Positions 23,694-36,677 of a DNA stretch of 64,000 nt are shown here, in pieces. Position 1 is the first letter of the stretch. Every line of letters begins with the position of its first letter. Below the pieces are notes generated by a model that worked only from the letters and a program-made list of their open reading frames with translations, was not told where the DNA came from and searched no databases. A program made the translations under genes and the position numbers. The stretch is taken from assembly GCA_905182985.1 (NCBI GenBank), contig CAJJDN010000033.1:118233-182232 (forward strand). Direction: 5' to 3'. This DNA is from Paramecium sonneborni (lineage: Eukaryota > Ciliophora > Oligohymenophorea > Peniculida > Parameciidae).

Positions 23694-26600
23694 ATGGACA
23701 TAAAGAAAACTAAAAAGAAGCCTGAATTAAGTGAGCAATTGTTCGTTGGGAATTACGTTGATGTTTACCATCAAGGAAGTAAACAATATAAGTTAGCATA
23801 CATTTTGTCTAAAACAGATAAAGAGATTGAAGTAACATATGATGGATTATCAAAAAAAGAGAATGAGGTATATTAGTGTATTTAAACATTATGTAGATAA
23901 TTAAATTATCGTAAAATAGAGTGTAATTCGCAAGAAAATCTTCTTAAAGTAAATAATAATTTAAATTAAGATTACACGGGTGATGACTATAGATAACAAA
24001 AAACTTCACGTGATTATTTAAAATATTCGCGTGAAGATTGTGAGAAATATACAAAAGAATTGATTACAATAATGTAAACTAATTTTTAAGGATTGACACC
24101 TATAGAGATTACTTAATGTGTTAGAGTTAGATAATTTATATGGTTGGATATGGTGCTTTCAAGTGAATTATAAGCAAAAGAACTTCCATTTGCATTAGAA
24201 TACATAAAAATATATTTTAACTTTATCAAATGGTACTTTGACTAATTTCCAAAATACTTTGCAGATGTATATTAATCTTTGAAAATAGTATGTGAGATTT
24301 TTAAATAATGCTGAACTCTTTATAATTGATGAACGAGTCTCAATAGCAAGTTGTCTTTAAGAAGTCTGTGAAGCCTTCTGTATGTTGTTTGGTTCTATCT
24401 GGAGATTATTGAAATAAGAGAATTCCTTTTTTTATGTATTTATTTTATTTATTTATATATTAGTTAAATTATGAACATTTGTAATAATAAATAGATAAGA
24501 TATTTGCAGTTCCTGTATATTAAGGATTTATAACTAATCCCAATATAGATGATTGGAGACTCTATTAAGGTGCTGGAGATGTTATTAAATGTATTAAAAA
24601 AACATGGCCCTTTTATTTAAAGACTATGTCATATTTTAAATAAATCTAAGGTCTATAAAGTTGGGATAATCTATTGAAATATTATGAAGGAGGAGAATAT
24701 AATTATATTCCTTTAAAAGCAATGTAAAGAATTGTATTAACATAATAATATTTATCTTCATACTTTCCATTATAAGAATAAGGAAATATGGCTAAGAAAA
24801 CTTTAGACTGGTTTTAATAAAGAGTAATTAATATGACCATTCAAGATATTAAAGACACAGATATTGATATAATTAGAGAAACTGTATAAGAAATGCAATA
24901 TTATTTTCTAAAAGGATTTACATAAGATTAATTAATTAAATTAGTTGATGAAATTCAATTACAATTAGCACTTAAATTTTTGAAATCTACTTTTCTTGAA
25001 AAAAGAGTTAAAGGATTATCTGAAATTAGAGATTTTACTGAAAAGTTTAAATTTGATACAGGAAGTTAAATTAAATTGAAAACTTCCATTAGTAAAGAAG
25101 AACTTATTAGATGGATAACTTAAAATAAGATTTTAGATTATACTGTTTTAGGAGATTCAGTTCATCCAGAACTCATTAAAAGAACTAGTGATGTTGCAGT
25201 ATTTTTATGTAGAAATTCAGCATTCTAATCTGATTATGTAGATAAAATTTGGTTTAATAATTATGACAAACATGAAACTACTCAACTTGCATTATATGAA
25301 TTTTTTAAAGCTGTTTCTCCAGTTTTATAATTCTAAGGAATTGAAAAACTTTATAATCATATTTCTAATATTCCATATACAAAATATAATGAAAATATTG
25401 TAGGAATGATTAGAACATTTACAGAAGCAGCCTTATCTTAAAGATTCCATGAATAACAATTATAATTAAGACCTGATAAAAGATTTATGACATTTAATTA
25501 ATTATGGGAATTATTATAAGATAGAGATGATTCATTAGTTGGTAGTCATATTTAAGAATAATGCTTTTAAGCAGCTCGTATGATTATTTCCCAAATTCCA
25601 TAAACTAAATAATTTATCTCTTAATATTTTGGAAAATGTTTTGAATTGATTGGCAATCATAAATCTGTTTATTAAGCTATAAGTTTTGTACATTATTTCC
25701 TTGATAAATAATTTAAAGATGATAAAAGTAAAAAGGAATTAATTCAATCTACTGATGAAAAATATAATATCATAGAATTATTTGTTAAAGATATTGAAGT
25801 TTATATGGAAAAAGTAAGGTTGTATTTTAAAAATGAAATAACTTAAGATATTATTATTAATGGAGTCTAAAAATTTAGTTAAAATGTCTTCTTTAGATTA
25901 TAAATGCTCAATTATTTACTTTAATAAACTGATCTCAAAATTAATTATGATTAAAGTGTAAGATTATGGGATGCTTTAGCTTCTAAAACTAAAGGAAATA
26001 TATAGAAAAAAGAATTAAATAAAATTCTTATTAGCAATTGTTATACAGATTTTGCTTAATTTAGAATTAATTAAATTTATTTTGATAAAGAAGGTGAATC
26101 TAAGTTCTTCACCTAAATTTTATGCAATCCTGAAAGGAATGATTATGAAAAGTAAAAGTGTTTAATCAATAATTTAGTTATACAATTGAAGATTTCGAAT
26201 TATTTTAAGTGTTTTTCAAATCCTACAATCAAACTAGACAAATGTTAAAATATTATAGTAGTTCTATCCGTTTCATTGTAAATGATCATAATTTTGAAGG
26301 AAAAAATGCCATTTGGTAAATTTTTGCCAAAGTTAAAGATCTTGTCCTCCTTGAATAAATAGCCAATTTCATTATTAATTTATATACTTCACTAAATTAC
26401 ACTCTCGATGCTAAATGTGATAAAATATATCAAGAAATGATGGATAAATGTTTAGAACTTATTTAGTAATAATGTCCTAGTTTAACAACAAGATCTATTA
26501 ATCTTTTACTCTCTTTATTCAATTATTTCTAAAGTGGTCCTATTTCAAAAAAATCAGCTAAACCAATTAATTATATTTAATTTAAAGCTTAAATTATAAG

Positions 26601-29600
26601 TGCTAATAATTAAATGTCTGTTAAAGAATTTAAAGAAGGTGATACAACAACTGTGAATTAATGGAAATAAAAATTATCTGAGGAATTATAAGTTGCTTAT
26701 TAACAATTAGACATTTTTGTAGATAATAAACCAATTGAACAATAATTTGATATTGTAGAAACTTAAGCTAATCATGTATTCTGTTAATTGCCCTCAGTAA
26801 AGGTGAAAATTAATAATAAAAATCATCCTAAAAATTACCTTTCTTAAGAATAGCGAACTTTTGATATTCTATTTAAATTACTTGATAAATAAGAAAGTAT
26901 TGAATTTTTGTCATAGGTTTGGGATTTAATTAATAGATTGCCTACTAATATTTAAATAAAAAAGTAAGTTGAAAATTGTAAAGATTGGAAAAAATACTTA
27001 GATCACACATTCTTTGATATGTTTTATGTATTATAAATCATATAAGCATTATTAGAAAATGGATAATGGTGTGAATAATTTAATAATTCTGATGGAGTTG
27101 ATGTGGTAACTTAAAAATTCTTAGGTTAAAATTTGTAATTTGAACAACGACCACTTGAAATTAGATGTTGTTTAACATATTTAGAAATTTTAAGCCATTA
27201 AAATATAAAGATAAAAGAACCTTAAATAATAGATTAAATTAAACAAAAAATTTTAGATATAATTTAGAAGCTCTGTTATTATATAAAATCAAAGAAAAAG
27301 TTGGAATTAGGATAAAAGAAAACTCCTTAATAAAAAGAAATGAATGAAATAGAAACACGTCTTCTTAGAAGATGCTTTAATTATTTAAATGAATCAGGTT
27401 GTAAAAAATACATTAGATAAAATGATGAATTGTAATAACAACTCTATAATTATTTTGTAGAACATGAAAATTAAGATTTAAAAAAAGAATATGGAGCTTA
27501 ATTGTTAAATTTGGTTAATACTTAAGAAAGTAAATTATTGATAAAAATAATGCTTAATGATGTTTTAAAGAATGTTATTACAAATAACAAATAAAAATGT
27601 GAACATTTTTTTGAATTTTGTTGTAGTCTTTTACAACAAGAAAATAATTTACATATAGAAAATTTTGATTGTGAAGCTTTATTATCTTATATAAAATAAA
27701 TACTACAATAATTACCATTGAATGAAAATACAATAAAAGATTAAGATTAAATTTTGATAGGTTTACTAAAACTTCTTAATGTAATAATAGATAAGTCACC
27801 TCATTTATCAAATAATAATTAATTATTTGAACAGATTTTAAGTTATTTGTTAGAAAATGAAGGTGAAACAAGATGTAAATGTAAATCTTAATAATCAAGA
27901 ACTGCTGGATTTAATTGTTTATTTACACTTTTGAAAAATTAATAAAATATGAATAGATTTTTAAAGACTGTATCACCTTTGCATTAAACAAATACTTGGA
28001 GAACAAAGCATTTAAATGATTGGAATATTTAGAGTAAATTTCATGAGAAATCATCTACAGGATATGTTGGTTTATATAATTTAGCATGTATTTGTTATAT
28101 GAATTCTTTATTATAATAATTGTATATGGTTCCAGCATTTAGAGAAAGATTACTGAGAGTGGAAGATAAAAATACTTGTATTTAAGAAGAGAATTTGTTA
28201 CATTAATTAAAATGTTTATTTTTAGCATTAAAATATTCATAAAAATAATATCATAATCCAAAAAAGTTTTGTCATGCATTTAAAGATTTAGATGGAAATC
28301 CGACAAATATATTTGAATAAATGGATGTTGATGAATTTTGTAATTTATTAATGGACAGAATTGAATTAAATATAAAGTCAACTTCAGATGAAGATTTAGT
28401 TAAACGTTTTTTTGGTGGTGTAATGTCAAATGAAATAATAGGCAAAACTTGTCCTCATTATTCAGAAAGAGAAGAACCTTTCTTTGCTATATCATTACCT
28501 GTAGCAAATAAAAAGAATTTAGAAGAATGTTTATAAACTCTAGTTCATGGAGATCTACTTGAAGGTGAAAATGCATACAATTGTGAATAATGTAATAAAA
28601 AAGTTAGTGCTTTGAAGAGAATGTGTATTAAGAAATTACCGGATCATCTTATTCTTGTTTTAAAAAGATTTAATTTTGATTTTGATTTAATGGCTAAAGC
28701 TAAAATTAATGATAGAATAGAATTCCCTTTTGAATTAGATTTACTACCATATTCATAATAAGGATTAAGATAATAAGAAAATAGAGCTAATAATTCAAAT
28801 CATTAAGATAATCCTTAAGAATATTATTAATATAGATTAACAGGAGTTGTTATTCATATGGGTTCTGCTGATAGTGGACATTATTATTCATTTATTTAAG
28901 ATAAGAATGATTTAAATAAATGGTATGAATTTAATGATATTGTTGTGACTCCTGCTGATATTAAAGATCTTAAAAATGATGCTTTTGGAGGTTCAGATAA
29001 AATGTTAAAGAATAAATATCCAACATAATTAAAAGATAAATCTAAAAGTGCTTATATGCTTTTCTATGAAAGAATCAAACCAGTTAATATTACTGATTAA
29101 ATTTAATCAATTAATGTTGAATTAGATTCTAAAACAACAAAATTTTTAGATGAAATTAAAGATGAAAATAGGAAATTTTAAATTCAACGATTTATTTTTA
29201 GTCCAGAATATTTTAATTTTATATAAAATGTCATCAAATTCTAATTATAATAATAATAAGTCTAAGATTAAATTATTAAAACACTTGTTTTCTTTTATTT
29301 AACATGTGCAGTTCGAGAAAATGATAAAACATTTGTTTCAAATAATATTTTAGATATATAAGAATTATTAAAAAAGTCACCTAATACTTGTTAATGGTTA
29401 TTAAAATGTTTTAATTAACCATAATATATAAGAGAATTTTAATTTGATTGTTCTAAGAAAATGGTTAGAAAGTTTGTAATTTAAATGTTGATTACAGCTA
29501 TAGAGACACTTTAAAAATAGGAAGGATATAAAGAATTGTTTGAAATGGTTGATGATAAACCAAAATCATTAGTAGCTTCTTTAATTAATGCTTGGATATT

Positions 29601-31063
29601 AATGATTCCAGAATTAAAAAAAAGTTTAAAAAATTCAGTAGAATTTTATGATCTCTTTTATAAATTTGCAAAATTACATCAGTAAAATGCATAATATTTA
29701 ATTTAAAAAAAGTTAGTTGGTAAATTGTTGGATCTTTCTATAGATGTACTTTTAGTAAATCCTAATAAAAACTTAATTTAATAAAGAGAAATTGTTAGAA
29801 GAATGGATGATATAAAAGTAATTAAATTTACTGATGAAGATCTCAATAATTATTTAGGATAATAAAATTATTAAAATGTTGATGTTGCATCTAGTTATTA
29901 TGATGAATTATTGGAAAAGAAATTTGAAAAATCAATGAATTCTGGTCCATCAACTAGTAGAGTATATTTATGGAGAACAATAGCCTATTTAATAAAAGGA
30001 GAGTATAAATAATTACTATCTACTGAAGAGCAAATTCTACTTTAATTCGATAATTAGTTTATATAAGTTCTTTTAGAAGAAGGAGATTGTAAATTGGCTA
30101 TTAGAATGATCTCAGATATACTATGTGTTTTTTCAATGGACAATTAAAAATAAAGTGAAGCTGTTATATCTTGTATCATTAAACAAATCAATGACAAGGA
30201 ATACAAAGAATATCGTAAATATTTAGTTGTTTTGAAAAGATTGTTTCAATTCAAGGATCAACTTTAACCTATGAGAGTACATTTATTTTTCTAAATTTTA
30301 GATTAATATGGGTATGACTAAATTATTGGATGCTATGCAAAAATAATTTCAATACTTTTTTGAGACTGATGTTTGTTAATAATATATTTTAAGAGTAAAT
30401 AAATATTATAATATTTATAGATGGTTTTTAGAAATTATTTAGTATATCAATGGATGGTCAAAAATTAACGATGTTGGCAATGGATCCTAGAAAATAATAA
30501 TTCTTAACCACATCCTAATGATAAATTAATTGCCAATAATCAAATTCCTTAAAAATGTTAGCATAGATTACATAATATCTATTTACCTAATACTTCTTAA
30601 GGATATGCTAAATTATTAAGTTGGAAAAAATAACAATATTTAAATTTAGCCAAAGAAACATTTAAATAAAATGACGAATTTGATACAGATGATGATTTGA
30701 CTGAAAAAAATGTTAAAGTAGATGAAAAGATAGATTACTAGTAATATAATTATATATATAAATGTTTAGTGATTAAAGTTAATGGATCACTGCAACAATC
30801 AGCAAAGTTATGGGTGACTACATTCATCTAACTTTTAGTGGTAAGATGGCTCCTTAAAATATGGATATAGAATTAGATAATGAAAAATTAGCTCCATTTA
30901 ATACACTATCAAATAATAATAAAATACCTGGTATTTATAATATTTATAAATAGGATACAATAATCAGAGTTATGAAATGAATGAGCATCAATCCGATCAT
31001 GATAATGATACAGAAGAGGGTAACAATAATTCTAATAATTAAACTGATTCAGATGAAGAGTGA
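23694..31063 (+). CDS. USP9X/FAF-type giant ubiquitin-specific protease
   Basis: 2396 residues in eight exons; introns at 24267-24288, 24436-24463, 26152-26177, 30277-30301, 30395-30420, 30741-30769 and 30931-30953 give an exact multiple of three. The first ~1430 residues are alpha-helical as in USP9X. The catalytic domain starts with GYVGLYNLACICYMNSLLQQ (Cys box), then QMDVDEFCNLLMD, CPHYSEREEPFF, LLEGENAYNCEQCNKKV, LVLKRFNFDFD and the His box VVIHMGSADSGHYYSF. AYMLFYERI ends it. The C-terminal part has WMVKNQRCWQWILENN and ends in an acidic tail TDSDEE. USP9X-like enzymes remove ubiquitin from many substrates. Oddity: the usual GxTCYMNS is ACICYMNS, although catalytic Cys and the upstream Asn remain. 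Confidence 0.92.
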
Positions 31064-31124
31064 AATTAATAATCAAGAAAGTATTACAATATACAGTCAA
31101 TATATATATAATAATATTTTTATT

Positions 31125-31925
31125 ATGTCAAAATAATGGCAAATCCATTAAAGTTTGCAAGAGAGTTTATGCTCATCTCTCAATAAAGATGAAATTCTTG
31201 AAGAGTTTTTAAACATTTGTAGTTATATATCATAAGAAGATTAAAATAGTATTAAGAGTTTAAATTCAAAAATATAAACCATTAAAAAACACTATGCTTA
31301 ATAAAAATGTAGAATTGAACATCAATTTAAATACATTTAAACTTTATTAGAATAGAAAAAGAAAGAGTTAATTACTTTATTAAATAATCATGAATAAGAA
31401 TTGGATAAAACATTCAAAAATTTACATGAAAAAGTAACTCAAATATAATCTGTTATTTTTAACATCTAAAATGATATTCTAAGTAATAGATAAGAAATTG
31501 TATCAGAAGTTGATGATGATACCTTTCACAATATTCTTTCTTAATTTGATTAAGAAATACAAATGACTTAAAAATACAAAAAAGAAATACTTTCATCTAA
31601 AATTACTCTTATTATTATTGAAGAATGGTCTTCACATCATTAAGATGTAATCAAAAATTTACTTAATTAATGCATAACTATTAAAGACTATTAAAAGTAA
31701 ATTGAAACATAACATTCAGAATTAAGTGCTTCAACAAGTAGTGAGAAGTTTAGTTCATCAAATAGATCCAGTTAAGAACTCTACATGAAATAATAAACTC
31801 CTTTGATAGTAAGTTTTGATTAAAAATATTTTCTAACCTAAAAATAAATTGAGATATCAAAATCTGATTCTGATATGCATGATAGTTGTGAATCTGATTT
31901 TCTTAAAGAACTATCATAATCCTGA
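31125..31925 (+). CDS. coiled-coil hypothetical protein, 266 aa
   Basis: A single exon from ATG 31125 to TGA 31923-31925. Residues 40-200 are almost wholly helical and charged with heptad-like spacing (IEHQFKYIQTLLEQKKKELI, LDKTFKNLHEKVTQIQ), and the tail is Ser-rich (SASTSSEKFSSSNRSS) and ends with acidic Ser-Asp pairs. No zinc finger precedes the coil, so it is not a TRIM protein. It lies 60 bases after the deubiquitinase in the same orientation. Function unknown. Confidence 0.65.
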
Positions 31926-32571
31926 ATTGTTAGAATTGTGGCTACTCACTAATTAATTTATTATTGTATATTATATATATAAACTAAATTATTAACTAAT
32001 GTGTTATTGTATTTTGCAAACAAAAGCTAATATAAATATAATATAATTTTATTTTTATTTTTATGTCTTATCTCCCCATTTAACAAATTAAATGTATTAT
32101 TTAATTTTTTTCAAATAGAACTCTTGAAAATTAGTTATTATAATCATCTAACATCAATTTAAAAATGTATTCATTTCAAGTAGTTTTTAATAAAAAAAAT
32201 TTACTTAAATAAAATATCGATTTTTATTAAAAATTTTGATATGCAATAATATGCTCTTTTTGAATATTTAAATATCATTTGCATTTTAGATTTCAAAAGC
32301 TTCAGTTTCTTGAATCAATCAAATTGGACACAAAAGCCTTTGAATTGATCTAATATAAAACCTTGCATTATAAATACAATTAAATAATGTATTATAATGG
32401 TTATAAAAATGAATGTTTTTAATTAAATATTTACTGAACTCTCTTTTTTTATAAAATAATATCAAGTAATTATGATTTTTGATATACTTAGGCATCAAAG
32501 CATTTGTAATTATCGAATAATACAAATTTCATAGTATAAATTTATAATATTACTGAATGAATATAATTTTT
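31926..32571. other. no gene seen
   Basis: 646 bases of A/T-rich sequence between the end of the coiled-coil gene and the end of the minus-strand HTH gene. Short stop-free stretches exist but none has protein-like composition. Confidence 0.5.
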
Positions 32572-32974
32572 TCAGAATGTGGGCAATACGTATTCCTGTT
32601 ACTTGACGATTTTGTCATTAAGTATTATTTTGAGATTCAATTTAGAAAATTTTTGAGTATTAGTGTAGGTAGCCTATTTGAGATGTTCTCTTTATTCAAA
32701 TTGAATATTTTTTTTTCTGTAATTGTGAAGGATTGTTTTGGCAGTAGCATAATTAATATTTAGATCCTTAGCAATCTAAAAAGAATATAATAAAATGGAG
32801 TACTCTTTTAATTTTACATTTCTAGAGAAGAACAGTTCGAATCAACTATGTCTTTTTTTCTTTTGATATCATTTTATATTCTCTCTTTGGTAATTGAGGA
32901 GCGTTGTTTTGAGTAGGTTGAATGCCTGATTATTTATAATCATTGTCATTTATTGATACTTTTGTGAGCGACAT
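32572..32974 (-). CDS. small helix-turn-helix protein, 124 aa (paralog A)
   Basis: Two exons, intron 32776-32803 (28 nt). The core reads KREYKMISKEKKTQLIRTVL, then IAKDLNINYATAKTILHNYR: a helix, a turn and a recognition-like helix with the NY-[AS]-TAKTIL signature found in homeodomain-like and transposase-type HTH domains. The N-terminal 30 residues are Gln/Asn/Pro-rich. A paralog with the same core and the intron at the same place (between Lys-Arg and Ile-Ala) lies at 36678-37079 on the other strand. DNA binding is inferred from the fold; target and role are unknown. No catalytic domain is attached. Confidence 0.7.
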
Positions 32975-33059
32975 TAATTTTGCTAAAAAGTTTTAGTTAT
33001 TGTTATTTCAATAATAATTACAAATAGATTTAGTTTAAATAATATATATTTTGTAATGT

Positions 33060-33960
33060 AAATAAAAAATTATAGTTATTATGAAAATTCATAAGTAGAG
33101 AAATTGGAAAACAATGATAAATTGTTATTTATAAGTGATTATGCTACAAATATGTATATTTATTTTAGTTTTGATAATGATTATCGAATTGTTCTGTATG
33201 GTATGAAGATGATTTTAGATATTTTACAAATTCTCATTGGCCTGTTGATGTAGGGTTTTAAAAATGTTAAGCATTTAGAGTATTGAATTAAGCAAAATAT
33301 TTTGTCCAATAAATTTAATCTACTCTTAGTGAATTGTAAATATAGCGATTAAAATCAGAAAAAATAATTGTGAACTTTTATTGTGATGTTAATAGGCAAA
33401 TTCATTAAGAGTCCCTTTTTACGGATATAGGAGATATTATTTAAATAGAGGTAAAAATAAAATAAAAACTTTATTGAAATATTATATTTGCCTTTTAAAG
33501 AATAATGAATAAGAAATTGATAGCTATGAAAATATCGTTTTTTGATTAAATATTTGATACAAAAGATTAACCACAATTTATTTATTCAAGTCAATCATTT
33601 ACACCTCTTAATGAAGTAAAGAAAAAATGTGTAGAAATTGGAGTATGAATAAGCATTTTTAATGAATTTAAAGTCTTACATAAAAAGAAAAGGATTCTAA
33701 CCTTTTATAAAGAAAAAAAAATGTTTTAAGTTTTTCTATTGATTGGTATTAATTTTACTATAATGTTTTTATAGTGCATGTTTGACATTTATTACACTAA
33801 TAGTTGATACTTTATTTGAAGTTATAAATGAAAATGACATTCTAAGTAACCTAGCCAGATTTGCAAAATTATCAGATGAGATTTTTAACAACAATTTTTA
33901 GAGGTAATAACAAAATGGAAATGAATTAATACATGTAGATTAAATATATATATAGTCAAT
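33060..33960 (+). pseudogene. broken or unresolved gene
   Basis: Protein-like segments in changing frames: about 33195-33460 (VWYEDDFRYFTNSHWPVDVG through IQRLKSEKIIVNFYCDV), about 33500-33650 (FIYSSQSFTPLNEVKKKCVE) and about 33770-33950 (TFITLIVDTLFEVINENDIL). Normal-size introns join some pieces (33645-33675, 33749-33777) but not all: no start codon fits the first piece, and the A-run at 33712-33721 is one base short for a continuous frame. A pseudogene is the simplest view; a misread homopolymer is the alternative. No family recognised. Confidence 0.35.
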
Positions 33961-33963
33961 ATT

Positions 33964-34491
33964 TCACTTTAGTTTTGGTCTACATCCTATCTATTCTGTG
34001 AATTCTTTAAATTTAGCTAATTGTCTGTAATTATTAGTGAGACAAGGTGGATATGATTATTTAAGATCAACAGATTTATTTTAATTATAAACTGATTATT
34101 TCATTTTGATCTACTATTTTTAATTGATTGAAATCACTCTGTGAGACTTAAAATCAATATTTATTTTTTCGCTATCTTAACATTATTTAGAAACTAATTA
34201 GATATTCTAGAAAATAGGGAATTTAGTATAAGTATCTATTTTTTGAAGTTAAGCTTTATATGAATTTCCATTATTAGTAGTGATGATGGTATCAGTTTTG
34301 ACATATTCTAGTGGAAATTGTATAAAATAATTATGTTTCTTGTTATCTGAAATGATTTATTTTATAGGTCTTTGTGATTTTCCATAGTTAATTACAGAAT
34401 GTAACAAAATTGTGTTTTCAGTAGTATCTATTTTATAAAGTAACCCTTAGTATCTAGTATGATTTGGGGTTTCTATGTTTATAGTAATCAT
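33964..34491 (-). CDS. LSM14/Scd6-like protein, 175 aa
   Basis: One exon. Residues 13-65 follow the LSm14 N-terminal domain: RYQGLLYKIDTTENTILLHS, then NYGKSQRPIK and an aromatic strand NYFIQF, matching RYEGILYTID...V..FGTE.R of LSM14/RAP55. The remaining 110 residues are Lys/Gln-rich and lack a clear FDF/TFG region, so the protein is shorter than animal LSM14. Family members repress translation and act in P-bodies. The end lies a few bases from the convergent relic at 33960. The upstream frame has a TGA, supporting this start. Confidence 0.6.
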
Positions 34492-34573
34492 CTATTCTAT
34501 TATATAATTTTGATTATATTGTAATTTTTTTTAATATGATTTTAATAAATATTTAAATAAAATAAAACAAAGT

Positions 34574-34788
34574 ATGCCAAACCATTTATTCAGAACTCAT
34601 CCAAGAACATATGGAAAGGATTCAAGAGGTAATACACATTGAGATTTCATAGAATGCAGAGTATGCGGTGCTAGATAAGGTTTAATCAGAAAATATGGCA
34701 TGAATACTTGCAGAAGATGTTTCAGAGAGAATTATGAATTAATAGGTTTTCACAAGGTAATATATTTGCTTATATTCAGTACAATTGA
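34574..34788 (+). CDS. RPS29: 40S ribosomal protein S29 (uS14)
   Basis: 55 residues from three exons (introns 34629-34652 and 34757-34779). The product begins [20 protein letters not shown] and contains [19 protein letters not shown] and [17 protein letters not shown], with the CxxC...CxxC zinc site of uS14 and the usual GLIRKYGxNxCRxCFR core. The length equals the family's 56. The last exon supplies only two residues and the stop. The protein sits in the head of the small subunit. Confidence 0.95.
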
Positions 34789-35485
34789 GGTGTTTTTGAT
34801 ATAATAATAACAATATTTAATCGAACATCTAAATATAAGCTCATCTATTATTTTCTTAACAAAACTATAATATAAATGCATAATTTTGAAGTTTTCAACA
34901 GATTTATACATAATTCAAGATTTGATCATTTTTTATTAGTTTTTTTTCATAGTCTAAAATAGTTCATCATTATCTTGTTGACAATACAATTGAGATCAAA
35001 TCTTACGTTAAAGTGATTAAATAGCAAATTGATTGCAATATATTATTAATTTACAAAATATGAAAAAGGCAGATTAGATTTTACCATAATTGCATTATAT
35101 ATCAATATGTAATAGAGACTTCGTGGAATAAATTAGGGTCTTACATAAAATCAATATATTCAGATAAGTATATAATAAGTAAAATGAATTTAAAATTTTA
35201 TATAGATCTTGGAGGATTGAAAATCAAAAAATAGCGCTAACCTTATGTGTTCGAGGTTCAACAGTAAAGTCTTTTTGTTATTATCAAAGGGTTTAAATTG
35301 ATCAACAGGTTCTGAATTAATAATAGCTGGAATTAATATACGAGGTGGTTTAAGTATTAAGATTAGATGGTTTAAATATGCATAATAGAAATAGATCCTG
35401 ATAAATTAGGTTGTATTCTTAATCAATTTAAATAATTCTTTACTGAAAGAGTACTTAGTGATAATATAATTAGATTAAATAAATT
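34789..35485. other. no firm gene; possible fragments
   Basis: About 700 bases. On the plus strand near 35193-35310 a frame starts with ATG (MNLKFYIDLGGLKIKKQR) and near 35380-35490 another reads IDPDKLGCILNQFKQFFTER to a TGA, but they cannot be joined with confidence. They may belong to a decayed gene or to the next model. Confidence 0.3.
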
Positions 35486-36419
35486 ATGATATCTTATGTA
35501 TTTGGAGTTAAATTTGATGCATCTGAAATTATTGATTGGGAAAATCAAAAGGATTGTTTATTATGGAAGATAAAATGTTATAATGCCCCTAATGCAAAAT
35601 TTAAAACTAACAAATATTATTTATAGTAAATCCTAATGTTGATTTTTTTCTTTTTGGTTTTGGTTCTATAAAAACTTCTTCTGCTTTTTGTGGATCAATA
35701 AATGTTATCATTATAATGAATCACGTTATAGAAAAATGAAAGCCATATAAGAAACCTATCAAAAAGGATCATAAAGAAAGTATTTTATGAATTAAATATT
35801 ATTAGCTATTTCAAAAGAATATTAAAAATTTATTTCCTATGATTTTATTAAACAAACAATAGAAGTTCAAGATGGATTTTTATTGATTTTTTTCCCTAAC
35901 CGGGATTATAAAGAGTTTTTAGTTAATAGTATAAGAGGATTTTACAAAAACCCATTAGATATTTTGTAGACTTATAGATTTAGAGTTTCTAATACTAAGT
36001 TGGCAATGTTAGATTTACGAATGCAAACATTTGATATTGATTAATTCAATATGTCTATTTCTCGATAGTTGATAGGTCAAGGAAGTTTAATGGTAGCATA
36101 TCATGGAGTTGGAGATAGAAAATTTGGCTAAGAAATGAAAAGTTATATTTCTCTCAGGCTTTATCCAGTTGTTGTTCCTGATCCAAAAATTACATAAAAG
36201 ATATTAAATTAAAAAGAAATTGATGCTTAAATGGAAGTTACTCAATTAGATATTGTCGAAAGTCTTTTTGGAAGTTCCTTTTAATATTCAAGCAGTAATT
36301 TAAAATATTTTAAAAATGTAGTTGATGTTAGACTCTTTATCTTCCGAGTAATTAAAATACAAATTTAAAATCAATTGAACGTATTAGTTGAGAAGTTGTT
36401 GATGTTGTAGGGATCTTGA
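35486..36419 (+). CDS. hypothetical protein, intron structure uncertain
   Basis: The ATG at 35486 opens MISYVFGVKFDASEIIDWEN. A strongly protein-like frame runs from about 35835 to the TGA at 36417-36419 (TIEVQDGFLLIFFPNRDYKE, TKLAMLDLRMQTFDIDQFNM, GQGSLMVAYHGVGDRKFGQE). Between them two or three introns are needed; one of 26 nt at 35780-35805 is plausible, others are not settled. No domain is recognised. The protein has no signal peptide; hydrophobic patches are short. Confidence 0.4.
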
Positions 36420-36677
36420 AGAATCAACACCCAAAATTGTGATTTTATTTTATATTTATAATTAACAATTTCATTTAATTGATTCAGTTTTTTTTATGTA
36501 TGCAAGACAATTATTATTTGTATAGCTTTATATTATAAGTATTTAAAAGAAAAATTATCATTTATTTTTTCATTACTTAAAACTTGATTTTCCGTATCTG
36601 AGTTGATAACTTAATTTATTCTTGAGGAAAATTATTTAAAAAATCTTTTTTTAACACATCTAATTTCAAGAATCGTG

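Noticed and set aside
30361..31063. Separate small gene after the deubiquitinase
   Set aside because: Introns at 30277-30301 and 30395-30420 continue the same frame, and the total length is then a multiple of three.
35220..35290. tRNA-like segment with TTCGAGG
   Set aside because: No acceptor stem, D-arm or properly paired T-arm could be drawn around it.
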